This document shows, piece by piece, positions 11,624 through 23,899 of a stretch of 64,000 nt of DNA; the stretch's first letter is position 1, and every line of letters begins with the position of its first letter. The DNA is from Lepeophtheirus salmonis (taxonomy: Eukaryota > Arthropoda > Copepoda > Siphonostomatoida > Caligidae), in assembly GCF_016086655.4 (NCBI RefSeq), contig NC_052135.2, forward strand, positions 12,118,363-12,182,362, written 5' to 3'. A model generated the notes under the pieces. It saw only the letters and a list, made by a program, of their open reading frames with translations, searched no databases and was not told where the DNA came from. The position numbers were made by a program, and so were the translations under genes.

Positions 11624-13654
11624 TCAAATTGAAAGAAAACTCTGACGTCACTTCTTAACACGTCTTAAATCTTTAAATAAAAGTAAATAAACATTGCCCA
11701 CGCAATGGCCATACCACTTATTCTATAGTTAGCTGCCATAGAGATCAAAAACAATTTAAATAAACCGAGATCTAAAGCATTAAATGCTTTACCTAGATCT
11801 AGCTATGCTTTATGCTTCTGTACTTCTCTCCTGCCCACCAAATTAGCTATTAGCTAAAATTCAGATTCAACCAGCTAACTTATAATTCACTGTTATTATA
11901 TTATAATTTATTTATTTACTATAAATATTGAGTTCTAATACTATCTGGAGGAGCACAAGCTCCAATAACGCAACCTGTTATGTTGAAAAACAATGATAGT
12001 ATAATTTATTCAAATAATATCTTAGAATAATAATGTAATTAATTCATAACGATCACGATGATAATATATTTATATGTTATTTGCCGAACAGAAAGGTATA
12101 GAAAACTTCATACAGACTGTATCGATTATTTATATCACCAATTCATGAGTTTAGAAGGATCACAATAATTTTATCTTAAGTAATTATATTTAATTGAGCC
12201 GAAAGCTAGTAAAGTTTCACTTATTTACGCACATACTTGAATGGATTTGGAATTAGAATAAGTTTTATTCAAATAATATGTAATATTCCCCCATTAATGT
12301 TGAATAATAAATGTACCGAATTAATTTATTGAGATAAACAAGATTCTTATATTTGGTGCCGAAATAGAACCAACAGGAAACAAGAGGGAGACTGTATCGA
12401 TTTCCAATATCCCCATTCCTGTGGTTAAAAGGATTAATATAATGTAACTAGTTACTTCTAATTCTCATGACTGATGAGTGAGCCGGGAGTCAGCAGTCAC
12501 ATGTATTTACTACCAGTGTCGGTTTGTAACATAGAAAATATGATTTAGAGTCGCAAATCTTAAAATAACTGCAGATTCGGAGTCGGGATCTCTAAATATT
12601 ATAAACCCAACCTCAAAAATCTATTGGAGCCATACTCTAGAAATTAAATTTAAATTCTCAGTCCCTAAAATTGTAAATCAACATAAATTTTTTTGAGTAA
12701 AACTACACACATCTAAGAATCAATTATTCTTAATTTATAGTTTGGAATAATACTTTGTGATCTGGGTTCTGAGTCTAAACATTTGAATTATGCAACCCCA
12801 AATTTATTTGACTAATTGTGCAGATACACTTGGCTATACTGACTTTATGAATTATACACATTTGTATTGAAAAATCAATCAAAGAATCATATTAATTAAT
12901 TATTTGAATGAAACCTACAGCATAATGATTTTGTACAAACACGAACTGAAGTTGACACTTTATTTTTGAATGGCAAATTCATGAGTTTAAATGATTATTT
13001 TAATTATTTTTTCAAAGTTTACTTTATAATACGTTTTAACATATATATGATTTTGAGTTGTGTAAATTAAGTCAATTCATCATTTTTTGATCAAAAACAA
13101 TTTTATAGGATATAAAATATTACCACGAAATGCAATAGTTTTTTAAAATACCACGTGATGCTAATATAAAGTTACAACTACGACAAATATTATAGCTTAA
13201 TAATTGTACTAAGTTCATATGAGTTAACCAAGTGGAATTTTCTAAAAAAAATTATGTTTTTCGAACACAACAGGTTGCGTGAATGGAGCTTGTACTCTTC
13301 CAGATAGTATTAAGTTGATAGTTAATACTATTGTCTATTGAATTAGAACTCATTGAGTTTGACTGTCTATTACCAATAGTTAATAGTATTATTATTTAAT
13401 TAATTATTAGTAATTACTTATTATATAAACGAAGTATTTACTCAAGAGTATCTATAGACTTATAGTTAATATTTAATAAATAATAGTATATGATAATTCA
13501 TTTTTATTTAAGTATACTATTTACTAGAAACCAAATAAGAAGACGCTGGACGGAATCAGAAGTAAAGTATTTATTAATTATTACTTATTTTACTGGATCG
13601 AAGAACTGGAACTCTTGGTAAATATCCAATAGGTAAGGAGTGTGGACAATCTAA
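11624..13654. other. shared upstream region of PMS1 and COPS3
   Basis: The two genes diverge from this 2 kb region, so both promoters should lie here. Most of it is an inverted-repeat element (11937-13311). The remaining unique flanks are about 310 bp on the PMS1 side and 340 bp on the COPS3 side. No core promoter motif could be assigned. Confidence 0.5.
11937..13311. mobile_element. non-coding element with ~55 bp terminal inverted repeats
   Basis: The left arm (11937-11990) and right arm (13257-13311) are inverted copies with roughly 85% identity by eye; both contain 'aatactatctgga' and 'gcaacctgtt'. On the right, the homology resumes outside the arm after about 33 bp ('gagttctaa'), as if bases were inserted near that end. 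The interior has no coding frame. It does have a diverged direct repeat: 'ttattcaaataatat' at about 12007 and 12265, and 'agactgtatcgatt' at about 12113 and 12385. This fits a non-autonomous DNA transposon of unknown superfamily. Confidence 0.7.
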
Positions 13655-15165
13655 ATGGCACTGGAGCAGTTTGAGAATATGGTCAAAGGTCTTTCCGGCC
13701 AAAGTAGCTTCCGAGAACTCGTTGACTATTTGAACAAAACGGGAGAGAGTGTCTTGACTCGGAATTTGGGAGGATTGGATGCACTGCTCGACTCTTTGGA
13801 CTTCACGGAACACAGCTTGGGAGTCATTGCAGTGAGTCAAAAGTATCTCCACGGGTGAGCCCCAAATAACGCTTACATCTTTCTTTCTTTCTCAGGTACT
13901 GAGTGCCAAATTACAGGCCAATGCGGACGTCTCATTGGATCGCATCAGTTCCTTCATCATGCAGTCCAATCCAGAGCAGATCTCCTTCTCGCCCCTGTCC
14001 TTCGCCTCCCTCGTCCGTCTCTACGGCGAGGAGTGCATGAGGAGGCAGGTGCCCATCACGGCCATTCAGGTCCTTATCAAAGCCATTCACAACAGTCAGC
14101 CACAAGAAACCACTCTCACTTCTCTTCATGCTGAGCTATGCAAGCTCTGCCTGGCTTCCAAATGCCTCACTCCAGCTCTTCCCTTCTTAGACCTGGATTA
14201 CCAAGACATCTCGGAAGAATGTGCCTCCGACTCTAGATATTTACTCTTGTTTTACTACTATGGCGCCATGATCTATGCAGCCAACAAAAACTTTGGAAGA
14301 GCCCTCTATTTTCTGGAAGCTGTGGTTACGGTTCCTAGTAGCGTCATCTCACATATTATGTTCGAAGCATACAAAAAGTACCTTCTTATTTCACTTCTTA
14401 TTCCGGATCCTTCCAAGGACCAGCAAAAGCTTCCCAAATACACTTCTCCAGTCATCAACAAATTCATGAAAATCCTCTGTGCTCCCTACCACGATATTTT
14501 CTCAGCCTTTTTCACTAATAAATCAGATGATTTGCAGGTACATATTGTGGTGGTTCTCTATTCATTTAATGCATATCTTCTAATCATCTTCTTTTCCTAG
14601 GACGCCATTCATAAACATTCAGATACCTTTACAACAGATTCAAACATGGGCCTCATTCAACAGGTTGTTGAGGCGCAAATCAAAATGAATATCAAACGAC
14701 TCACTAAAACATTTCTCACTTTGAGTCTTGAAGATGTAGCATCAAGAGTGGGGATTCGTTCATCTGCGGACGCTGAACGAAAACTTGTGGAAATGATAGA
14801 AGAAGGATCTATCCAGGCTCATATATCTCAAAAAGATGGTAATACTCCATAATTTATTGTCTAGGTGTTGTGTATGTATTACTCTTTTTTGATTAGGTAT
14901 GGTTCGGTTTGACTCAAACTCTGAACATTTTGAGTCTCTCACTATGCTCCAGAAGTTGGAAACGAACATCAACAACTGTATAAATCTAGATAAGCAAATC
15001 CTTCTGATGGACGATGAAATAATATTAAATCCTTCTTTTGTAAGAAAATCTGTTTTATCCACACGTGAATTGGGTGAAACGGATGAAACGTCTATGCCAA
15101 CTGGGGGTAAAACTAATTCAAACTCTGTCAGTTCGGGTTCAAAGCTTCCTGGCTACTCGATGTAA
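13655..15165 (+). CDS. COPS3: COP9 signalosome subunit 3
   Basis: Four exons: 13655-13831, 13896-14537, 14601-14838 and 14897-15165; all phases match, giving 441 residues (human CSN3 423). The protein begins 'MALEQFENMVKGLS', matching the family start. It carries the conserved helical-repeat body ('TSLHAELCKLCLASKCLTPA', 'NFGRALYFLEAVVT', 'AYKKYLL') and the PCI/winged-helix region ('NIKRLTKTFLTLSLEDVASR', 'MIEEGSIQAHISQKDG'). CSN3 is a structural subunit of the CSN complex, which removes NEDD8 from cullins in nucleus and cytoplasm. The gene is in good condition, with no frame breaks. It is head to head with PMS1 across a transposon-filled upstream region. Confidence 0.95.
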
Positions 15166-16357
15166 ATAAGTGAATGGAATAGATTTAAAATATATATATA
15201 TTGGAATATATTAAGTCTCGCATAACATATTAAATTTATGCTTTATAACTTTATCTATTTTTTCCATTGGCCCACCTTCTCCTCAATCCTAGTAACTCTG
15301 ATTCCTTAATAAGTATTTTAGCTCATCCGCCATCAAGTTCCTCATCAGTTAATTATCGTTCATTTAGTCCACATAAAAAAGTTAATTTCGTTTTATTACA
15401 TTTCAACCCGTCTTCTTTACGTTTAGTCTTGTATTTATTTTTTCAATATTTGATTTAGTCAGACGAGAAATTAAAAAAAAAAATGTTTTGTTCTCGTAAT
15501 CGTCATGCAAAAACGTTTGTTGACGAATACATTTCGTCGTTATGACTGAAGAAATTAACACTGCCCCATAATTTTAATGGAATGTTCTTGAGATTAATGT
15601 TCGGATACCTTGGCCATTAAGGATATTTAAAAAAAAAATTTAAATACAAGACTATACTTAATATTTAGCTGAATGGTCTCATCTTCATAACTTTAAGCCC
15701 ATTTTTACTTGTTAGTGCTACAAATTTATATTACAGAATTAAGTCTGGTAGTTGAAATATTGAAAAAGAGGTGTTTTCCAAGATATGAATGTCATATTAT
15801 AAAATATACATCCCAATAAGTACCATTTCATTATTTTTTTATTCCCTCCCCCCTCCTTTTATATTTAAGATGTATTCATACTAAATTGAAAGAATACACA
15901 AAATTAAACAAGATCGAACATTTTTCTGTATAGGAGCACCTGTAATGATGTGACATTCCTAGAGAATGTGTATCGACGTTTCTAGTTCCTCGCTACAGAA
16001 TGTACAATTTACACTCATTTTGATTATTCTACTTATTAGTTAGTATAAATTGTTGAGGCAGTGATTCCGTAACGGAGCCATTTTCGTTTTGGAGAAAGTA
16101 AAATTACTTATGAATCGATGTCGATCCTAAGGAGATGTTCATCCGCTTGGTAACAAGTTATTCTGGGGATTTCCCCCCCCCCCCGACCTAGCAGTACCCT
16201 CATTATCTGTCTATTTTTAATTGAGTCGAGAACCATAAAGAGTTTTTTATCCAACGCGAATAGTATGTCATAACTTATTACTCATAAGTGAACTAGTCCC
16301 CATCTTAGGAAGCCCTACTTCTTATTTATTCCAAAGCCTGAGTTCTCCAATGGTAGT
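15166..16357. other. intergenic, no confident gene
   Basis: Mostly AT-rich. A short serine-rich open stretch near 15280-15450, preceded by a pyrimidine tract and 'CCTAG', could be an exon, but nothing is recognisable and I do not call it. A C-rich homopolymer lies near 16171-16183. Confidence 0.4.
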
Positions 16358-17035
16358 TAGGATGACCACACGTCCTCCTTTTTTCCCGGACGTGTCCTCT
16401 TACTGAAACCAAAAAAATGTCTCTGCCGGGGATACCAAAAACGTCCGATATTTGGCCCCATCACAATTTTTTTTTTCTCGATGTATAATTTTGTTTCTGG
16501 GTATTTTACATAGCTTGCTAGTTACGTTAAGCACCTTGTCGCTTCCACTCGGTGCTCCGTTTACAAGACCACATTGCATATGTAGCCATGCTTACACATA
16601 AATGCCAGTTCGAGGACGAAGTAAATTTTTAGCCTCGGTCGTGATGCTTCGGAATCTGAGTGCATTACATGCTGAGTGTCACTTACGGGTAGATAAAGGA
16701 AGTAGCGATTGTGTGGGTCTATTGACAACAACAGCTACAAATCAATGGACTGCACATCTGGTTTGCTATAAAAGATTTTCCCAGATTCGGTGAAAACTCA
16801 AAAAATATATAATACTCGCATCAAGATAGATGCCATTGTTAATGCAGTAATAGCTCCACATTCTGTCGAAGTTGCTCAGAATGCACTAGAAGAAATCTCA
16901 TTTGTGACATTTTATGCATTCACACCATGGAAGAATTGGAGTTGGGGATGTAGTGTATAGCCTATTACTACACCTCCAACCCCACTCCCGCGACGAAGAG
17001 TCCTCTTTTTTACAAGCTCAAATCTGGTCACTCTA
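16358..17035 (+). mobile_element. deleted hAT-like element
   Basis: The left end 'TAGGATGACCA' and the inverted right end 'TAGAGTGACCA' form short terminal repeats about 680 bp apart. Flanking octamers 'atggtagt' and 'gtggtggt' could be a decayed 8 bp target duplication, the size made by hAT elements. Inside, on the plus strand, a frame-broken fragment ('KIDAIVNAVIAPHSVEVAQN', 'EISFVTFYAF') resembles proteins related to hAT transposases, after a short Cys/His-containing part. Too short to be autonomous. The family assignment is tentative. Confidence 0.5.
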
Positions 17036-17281
17036 GTGGTGGTAATATTGAACAACATGGAATATTATTCATTCCTTGTAGCCAGAGTTGGGTTGAAGTT
17101 AACTGATTCTTCTGACCTAGGATCTTGATAACATGTAAAAAGGATTTAGATAACACTTCACATTATTTTCCACTAATAGCTAAGCTTATTTGTCACTTGA
17201 AAATGGTCTGAAGGTCTTTTAAATCTGTTTTCCTTGAAAGTGCTTTCTCTTATTTTTTTTACTTTTTTAAAATTAATATAG

Positions 17282-17768
17282 GCCAAATATCTCCACTTGT
17301 GCGGATTCTTTTGGGTCAGTACTTCTTCATCAAGACATGAATAAAAACGACAATTTCACCTTCCTTTATTTATTTGAGGATCTCGATATCCCCGAAATAT
17401 TATCATTTATCATGCTTACTAATGTATTAGGATCTTATTATTTTTTTGTATATAGAGGAAATATCAATTCTAAAGAAGTCAGACAATTAAGCCAGGCGAA
17501 AAACGTTATAAAGTCTCTTTTATTTCTAAAATTATGGAAACCAGCTTATCCATCTACAATTAGTGTTTTAAAGTACATTTTAAATCAATTGGAAAATATA
17601 TCATCATCATTAATGGATGATGAACACCTACAACTTCAAATATCCATTTTAAGTAAGAAATCCTCTTGGCGATTAAAACCAAAAGTACTAATCATTGCTT
17701 CTTGGAACGGAATTGATTTCATTGATAAGGAAAAATTCCTTAATCTGTGTGTGTGGGGGGGGGTATAG
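17282..17768 (+). CDS. possible orphan exon, unknown protein
   Basis: An open frame of about 160 codons follows a pyrimidine tract and 'AATATAG', a good 3' splice site. The peptide ('CADSFGSVLLHQDMNKNDNF', 'YLFEDLDIPEILSFIML', 'KPAYPSTISVLKYILNQLEN') has the mixed composition of a real helical protein rather than an AT-rich random frame. I recognise no family. No partner exons were found, and the frame ends in a G-rich run near 17755. It may be an exon of an unseen gene, a gene remnant, or chance. Confidence 0.3.
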
Positions 17769-18087
17769 TCCCTCCACCCCACTCCCTGCAGACGCCCATG
17801 GCAATGAGGGACGTCACCTAATTAATTAATAAGTCATATATATGATTTTTAAAACGGAGTAATACAAAACTTAAGGTTCCCTTTAAATGAAACGTAATTT
17901 TTTACGACAATTACTCTATATATTAAATATGAGTGTATGTGTGTGTTTTCCTTCAATCAGGGCCAAACCAATGATTGGATTTTCCTGAAATTTTTCATGT
18001 TGCTTCTTATGGCTCCAGAAACGGTTCTAGTAACAACTATTTTGGCCTACAATGCCATGGCGACCTTAAAATATCATTTTTAGCACT
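17769..18087. other. intergenic spacer
   Basis: Begins with 'ccctgcagacgccc', resembling the end of the AT-rich dispersed family (best copy 48377-48881). Otherwise no gene was recognised. Confidence 0.35.
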
Positions 18088-18550
18088 GCCCCTGTACAAC
18101 CTGAGAGCCGGTGTGTATTTTTGATATTAGAAGGGTTTTTTGATCATATACACAACCCGTGGGCGAGGGTGTATTCTAGCATATTAAAAGGGGTCTTGGT
18201 GCTTAAAATGTGGCATCAGTGCCTCGAGGCCCAGTACTTTACCTGCAAAACCTGAGGTCGTATTTAGGGATATTAAGAGGTTCCTAATTACTCAGGGAAG
18301 GGGGCGGATAAATGTAGCTTGACCCGTTCCAACAGTTCACCTACACAACTTGTGGGCTGGGGTGTACTATAGAATATTAGAAGGGTTCCTTGGATCCCTT
18401 GAAACGCGGTGGCAGTAGAGTTTAAACTGTATTTTGGCCCAGTACTTCACCTGTACAGCCTGAGAGCCAGAGGGTATTTTGGGATATTTGGAAGTTCCCT
18501 TGGTGCTCAGGGAATCGGCTGCGAAACTGCAAGTTCAGCGTCTGGCCCAG
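18088..18550 (+). repeat. degenerate ~100 bp tandem repeat, about 5 units
   Basis: Units start near 18091, 18147, 18243, 18342 and 18450. The recurring order is 'cctgtacaacctgagagcc', 'ggtgtattttgggatatt', 'agaagggttcc', 'ggtgctcaggga' and 'ggcccagtacttcac'. The units are GC-richer than their surroundings and diverged from one another. A further solitary unit lies on the minus strand at about 58081-58190, so the unit also exists dispersed. Confidence 0.75.
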
Positions 18551-20332
18551 AATAAAGCAACTACTTCCTCATTGCGTGAAAGAAGAGTGCCTATATAATG
18601 CCTATGCCTTTATATTAGTATACCCATAAAACCAAATGAGAATGATTCTTAGAATTTTACAGTCTTTATTTTTGTTTTATATTAGTCAGAATAGTTCTTA
18701 ATTAATTTTAATTTCTTAATGTCCCGGGCAACGCCGGGCAAACCTACTCTATTACTTAGTTTAAAAATTAAATCTTATAATTGAAAATTACATGTAATAT
18801 TCATACTAAATAAATATTTAAAAAACTTTCCTTCTTTTCATTAAAGTGAAACCCCATATACAAGGTCTCAAATAATACGCTATTTAATAAATTATGTTTG
18901 ACATGACTGAGAAAGTACATGACTTTCAGCTTCAAATATATGGGTAATCCCTTTCAAAATATAGAATACCCAAAATATATGGGTTATTTTTATAGAATAA
19001 TTATGCAGTATTCTACTTGGATAATAATTATCTAATTTTTTTGCAAGACTTTCCTAGCTCTTGTATGATTAGAAAAGAGAAGTAATATTGCCGCATCCTT
19101 TATGTACAAATTTGGAGACTCGTGGATCCATATTTCTTTTTTTTTAAATATCATTTCTATATTATAAAAGAGGCTTTATCAAATTTTACCTAGTTTGGAG
19201 AGCATTTCGGAGTCTTTCTTTCCAAGCATACTTTTTTAATGTTAATACTTAATTTCTCTGCTTCTTTACGTCTATTTTCCTCCATTTTACCAAGTTTCTT
19301 GGACATAAATCTCACACAATATTGTTCAATTATATTATAAGGAATTGGCTATTATAGGGAGAATCAAATGTAGGCATGGAGAAATGAGAGCAGATTGAGA
19401 CGGAGATCACAAACTATTTGCTAAAGGAATCAGTTTAATTTTACACATCCTCAAGTTCTAAGTTTCTTAAATAATCGAAAAAGATTCAACATTTTTGTTT
19501 AGCTATCGTAATTTTTTTACTTTTCAAATTTACACCGACAATATAATTAATATTCATATTGTCTTCCTTGTTTTAAATCATTATATTTTTATTCCTATAG
19601 TTTTATAGCCATCAAATTTTTCATTAATTTGTCATCAGCGGAGCCTTAATTCATTATCACAAAATTACAATTTAAAAAAATAATCTCCCACTTGAAAATA
19701 TACATGAAAATTTCAGATAGGGCAACTACAGAGACTGTACATAGAGAAAGAGATATGACTATGAGTTATGACTATAGTTGATAATATTGTAGAGAAAAAT
19801 TATCACCCTTGTCCATTTATAATAAGAGCAGCATCCTTATACAAATTCTTTCCCTTATGTGAAAATAGTTCAAAAAAGAAAATTTTATCCTATAACATTT
19901 TTTACTATAACGATACACATTAATTATGACTTATACTTTAAGGTACTCACTTGGGGGATGGAACAAACAAATATATTTAGATATTTGTCATAAATAATAT
20001 TAAGCGAATTTATAATGTGTAATTAATAATGATGAATAATTACTAATTATTCATCATTAAGTTGTGCCTGAGACAGTCCCTCCTGGTAGAAGAGAGAAAA
20101 GAAAGGAGCGAGGAACACTTTGGTATTGATTATGGGGTTATACAGCTATGGAGGGTCCCATTTAGAGTACTCCATGTCCCTTGCATTCTGTACCCCTTTT
20201 CACTTCTTTTTTCAAATTAAAAATTTGAAAACAAACTTGCCGAAAACTCAAATGGGTTGTCATTAATTTGGGAAACTTCAAATTTGTATTCCCAATCTCT
20301 GGAGAGGAATATTTCGAGAAACTGAATGGAAA
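18551..20332. other. intergenic, upstream of kinesin
   Basis: About 1.8 kb of AT-rich DNA with no recognised gene. It contains the hairpin-forming inverted repeat at 20027-20059. The last 200 bases probably include the 5' UTR of the kinesin gene. Confidence 0.45.
20027..20059. repeat. perfect inverted repeat, 15 bp arms, 3 nt loop
   Basis: Arms 20027-20041 and 20045-20059 ('taatgatgaataatt' and its complement) lie about 270 bp upstream of the kinesin start. This could be a cruciform or a miniature-element remnant; no regulatory role can be shown. Confidence 0.7.
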
Positions 20333-23300
20333 ATGACTCTCAAGAGTATTCGGAGGCGTTCTGGATTGGGAGTAAAGAAGTTGGGAGGCTCGCCGCGTCG
20401 TAATTCCCCCATCAAGAGACGTCGTTCCCCTTTGAGTGGAGCGGAAGGACCTGGAGTCACCAACATCAAGGTCTCGGTTCGTGTTCGTCCCTCCAACGAA
20501 AGGGAGTCGGAGTCGGAAGGGGCACTTCGCTCCATCATCGACGTCGTTGATGAAAAGCTCTTGATCTTTGATCCTAAAGTCGATGACGACAATTTCTATT
20601 TCCAAGGAAAGCGTCAACGGCGGCGGGACTTGAACAAGCGCCCAAAAAAGGACCACAAATTCACCTTCGACCGCGTCTTTGGCCCAGGCGAGGACAATGA
20701 GGTGGTGTTCCAAAACACGGCTCTGGATCTGGTGGAAGCCCTTTTCTCTGGATACAACAGCTCCATCTTTGTCTATGGCGCCACGGGAGCTGGGAAAACA
20801 TTCACCATGCTCGGGAGTCCTGGAAATCCGGGCATCACATTCAAAACCGTCAAAGCCATTTATGAGCGCATTGAGGCCTCCCAAGATGAGCTCTCATGTG
20901 AAGTGGCCATCTCCTATCTTGAAATATACAACGAAAACGTCATCGATCTCATTAATCCAGGTGGAGTTCCTCTCAACGTCAGAGAAGACGGGAAAACGGG
21001 AGTCAACATTCCCGGGCTCACACGTCACAAGCCCAAAACACCCGAAGAACTTCTTAAGCTTCTTCAACATGGCAACTCCAATCGATCTCAGCATCCTACG
21101 GATGCGAATGCAGAGTCCTCCAGATCGCATGCCGTGTTTCAGGTTTTTCTCACTCAGAAAGATCGATCCTCCGGATTAAGTGCTGATGTTAAAACGGCTA
21201 AGCTTTCTATGATAGATCTAGCTGGCTCTGAGAGAGGAACTGTTACATCCAATCGGGGGGGCTGCCAGAAAAAAGGAAGGAGCAAATATCAACAAGTCTC
21301 TCCTTGCTTTAGGGAATTGTATCAATGCTTTAGCAGAAGGATCTAAATATGTCCCTTTTAGGAATTCCAAATTGACAAGGCTTCTTAAGGACTCGCTTGG
21401 TGGGAATTGTCGAACTGTCATGATTTCGAACGTGTCACCATCCGGAAAAACCTACGAAGATACATACAATACCCTCAAATATGCTGAAAGAGCCAAAAAA
21501 ATTCAGGTTAAACTAAAAAAGAATGTCACAAGTGTTGATTTTCATGTTGCTCAATATGCTAAAATTGTTGAAAATCTTAAGCAAGAAATATCTGAATTAA
21601 AAGAAAAAATAAAGATAAATGAACTGAAGAAAGAAGAAACAATGGATTTTAAGAGTGGAGATAAAATTAGATCACTTGAAAACGAAAATCAAATGTTAAA
21701 AGATGAAAATTATAGATTGAAGAAAGAGAAGGCTGATAATGATAATAAATGTGTGGATTTATCGAACGGAGTTGCTTTTCAAAAGGTGAAGATGCTATTT
21801 AAGAAAAAAATGGAATTAGAATCTCGACTTAAACTTTATAAGGTTAAAATGAGTCATAGTCAAATTGTGCTAGACAGGAATGACACGATATCATCTGGAT
21901 TTGGGTTTTCCAAGATTTCATCCGCTCACAAAAATTGTTTAAAAACTTTAAAAGATTTGCAAGCTTCAATAGATGAACTTGAATCACAAAAAGCTCATTT
22001 ATATGAAGAATATTTCGAAGCAAAAAAATACATTTGATATCCAAACGCCGTCTTTGCAAATGAAACAAGAATATTCCGCTCAGTTGGAAGCCTTGGAAAG
22101 TAAAATGAAATGTCAGCATTTATATAAATTTTCTCATCTAATTGCATCTGAAAGGAGAAAGGATAATTATTTAATTAGCTCATTTTTGCCAAGTTTAATT
22201 TCGTCACATCTACAATTAAATAGCATGGATGGGTCTCTTAGTTCTAAAGTTCAGGTAAGTGAATTCTGCGTAAAACTGGAAGTAATATTAAGCTGCATAA
22301 ATTTGTTAAATAGGAAATTATCGACAATTTCTGTGGACGTAAGGTTTCATGGGATGAGGATTTAATTGAGTCAAGTAATTTGGATACAAATGAGGAATTA
22401 TTGGGTAGTTTATATGCGGAATGCGTTTCAATTGCACAAGTGGAGGAAAAAACGGATGATAATGCTGAGAGTACTAAGGATCTACTCGAAACCGACGTAG
22501 ATTATTTGATTTTAAAGAATACCAAGGACAGTTTATCTGAAGTAGACAATTATGAACTTCATGGTAAACGCCTTCCAACACCGCAAGAAAAAGAAAAACA
22601 TTCCAAAGTTTTGAATCCTTTTCCAATATTTGATATCACTATGGAAGAAGACCAACCATCTGAAACTTCTCTGGTTGATCTAATGGCATATTCTACCTAT
22701 GAAAATGACTTGAAAATTTCCAAATCAGAAGAGGAATGTAAGAATGGGAACATTAGCACTGTAACAGATTCGAATTCAAATCAAGTTGTCGATCTTTCCA
22801 AGTTAAGTTCTCAGTCAAGTTCAGATTGCGAGAAGGTTATGGGATCTTCTTGTGCGAGTAATATAGGCAGAGACCTCAAAACTATTCAAAAAGATGATTT
22901 TTCATCAGTGGATCGATGTGAAGACTTGAATTCCACACGCACGATAGAAACAATTTGTTCAAATCCTGCCCAAATTGGTGTTGATTTAAATACCACTCAT
23001 ACAATAGATGTTCCTGTAGCTAATTCCATCAGAGGCAAGACTCATTTAAATTTTGAGTCTAAAAAATTGAAAGTTGTTGATTTGAATTTAACTCAAACTA
23101 TAAATTCGACCAAAATCTCTAGTGAAAGTGATGTCTCTAAAAACATTCGAAGAGAAACCTTTACCTTGACTAAACCTACTGTCGCTGTTATCCCTATGAC
23201 GCAAAACGTGAAAATAGAAAAGATATCCCCAAGGGTGATGTTGACGAAGAACATTCGTGGGAAAGCCGTTTCGCGCACTCCTCCAGCCATGAGTTCAGTT

Positions 23301-23697
23301 GAACCTCGACGCAGACTCAATCCGAGTAAATCCACTTCACGCCTTCTCACATCAAATGATGTGAGATTTGGATCCTCAAATGGCAATTTCTTTAAAAGGT
23401 AATTGTTATATATTGCATACCATCATAGAATCATTTTGTATATTATGATTATGTTTATTAGACCATTGCCGTCTCTTCCTTCGTCCGCTCCAAGCTACAT
23501 GGCTCCTACCACAGCCTCTTTCAGTCGGCTCAAGGGACAGAAAGAGAACCAAAAACCTTCTACTGACCCTCAGTCATCAAATAGCCAAAAAATGTCATTA
23601 TTGTAAGTATATATTACCTTCTGGTCTCTGGGCCCTACAACGTGATTGCCTTTTTATTTTTAGGCGTCATCTCAAGCCCAAGAAAGCTAATTCTTAA
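20333..23697 (+). CDS. kinesin-8 (KIF18/Klp67A-like) motor, two frameshifts
   Basis: Four exons: 20333-22254, 22314-23399, 23463-23602 and 23664-23697; about 1059 residues once two single-base shifts are allowed for. After a basic N-terminus the motor starts with '[13 protein letters not shown]'. It has the P-loop 'GATGAGKT', switch I 'NAESSRSH', switch II 'DLAGSE', '[15 protein letters not shown]' and the neck '[12 protein letters not shown]'. '[17 protein letters not shown]' and '[14 protein letters not shown]' are typical of kinesin-8, plus-end motors that limit microtubule length at mitosis. A coiled-coil follows the motor. The tail is disordered, with four 'DLN-T-TI'-like repeats at about 22873-23110. 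Frame breaks fall at G7 (21255-21261) and A7 (22022-22028), each with one base too many. It converges on MESD. Confidence 0.9.
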
Positions 23698-23899
23698 GCT
23701 TTGGACTTCAGATTTTATGTCAATACTTGTCGATAAATTAACCATATATATCTAACGTTCCTGGATATGAAATTCATGATACAAAGACCTTTACACGGAA
23801 TAATCTCGTAAAATCATTTTATGTAACATATTCAATAGTAATAAGCTTATTTTGTTTTTTAAAATATATATTACAAAAATAGATATATAACAACTAATA

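Noticed and set aside
20162..20884. 240-codon open frame on the minus strand
   Set aside because: Antisense to the kinesin motor exon, whose plus-strand frame carries unmistakable motor motifs.
22022..22028. Programmed -1 ribosomal frameshifting on A AAA AAA
   Set aside because: A -1 slip leads to the wrong frame; the conserved continuation needs +1, and similar shifts occur at unrelated runs.
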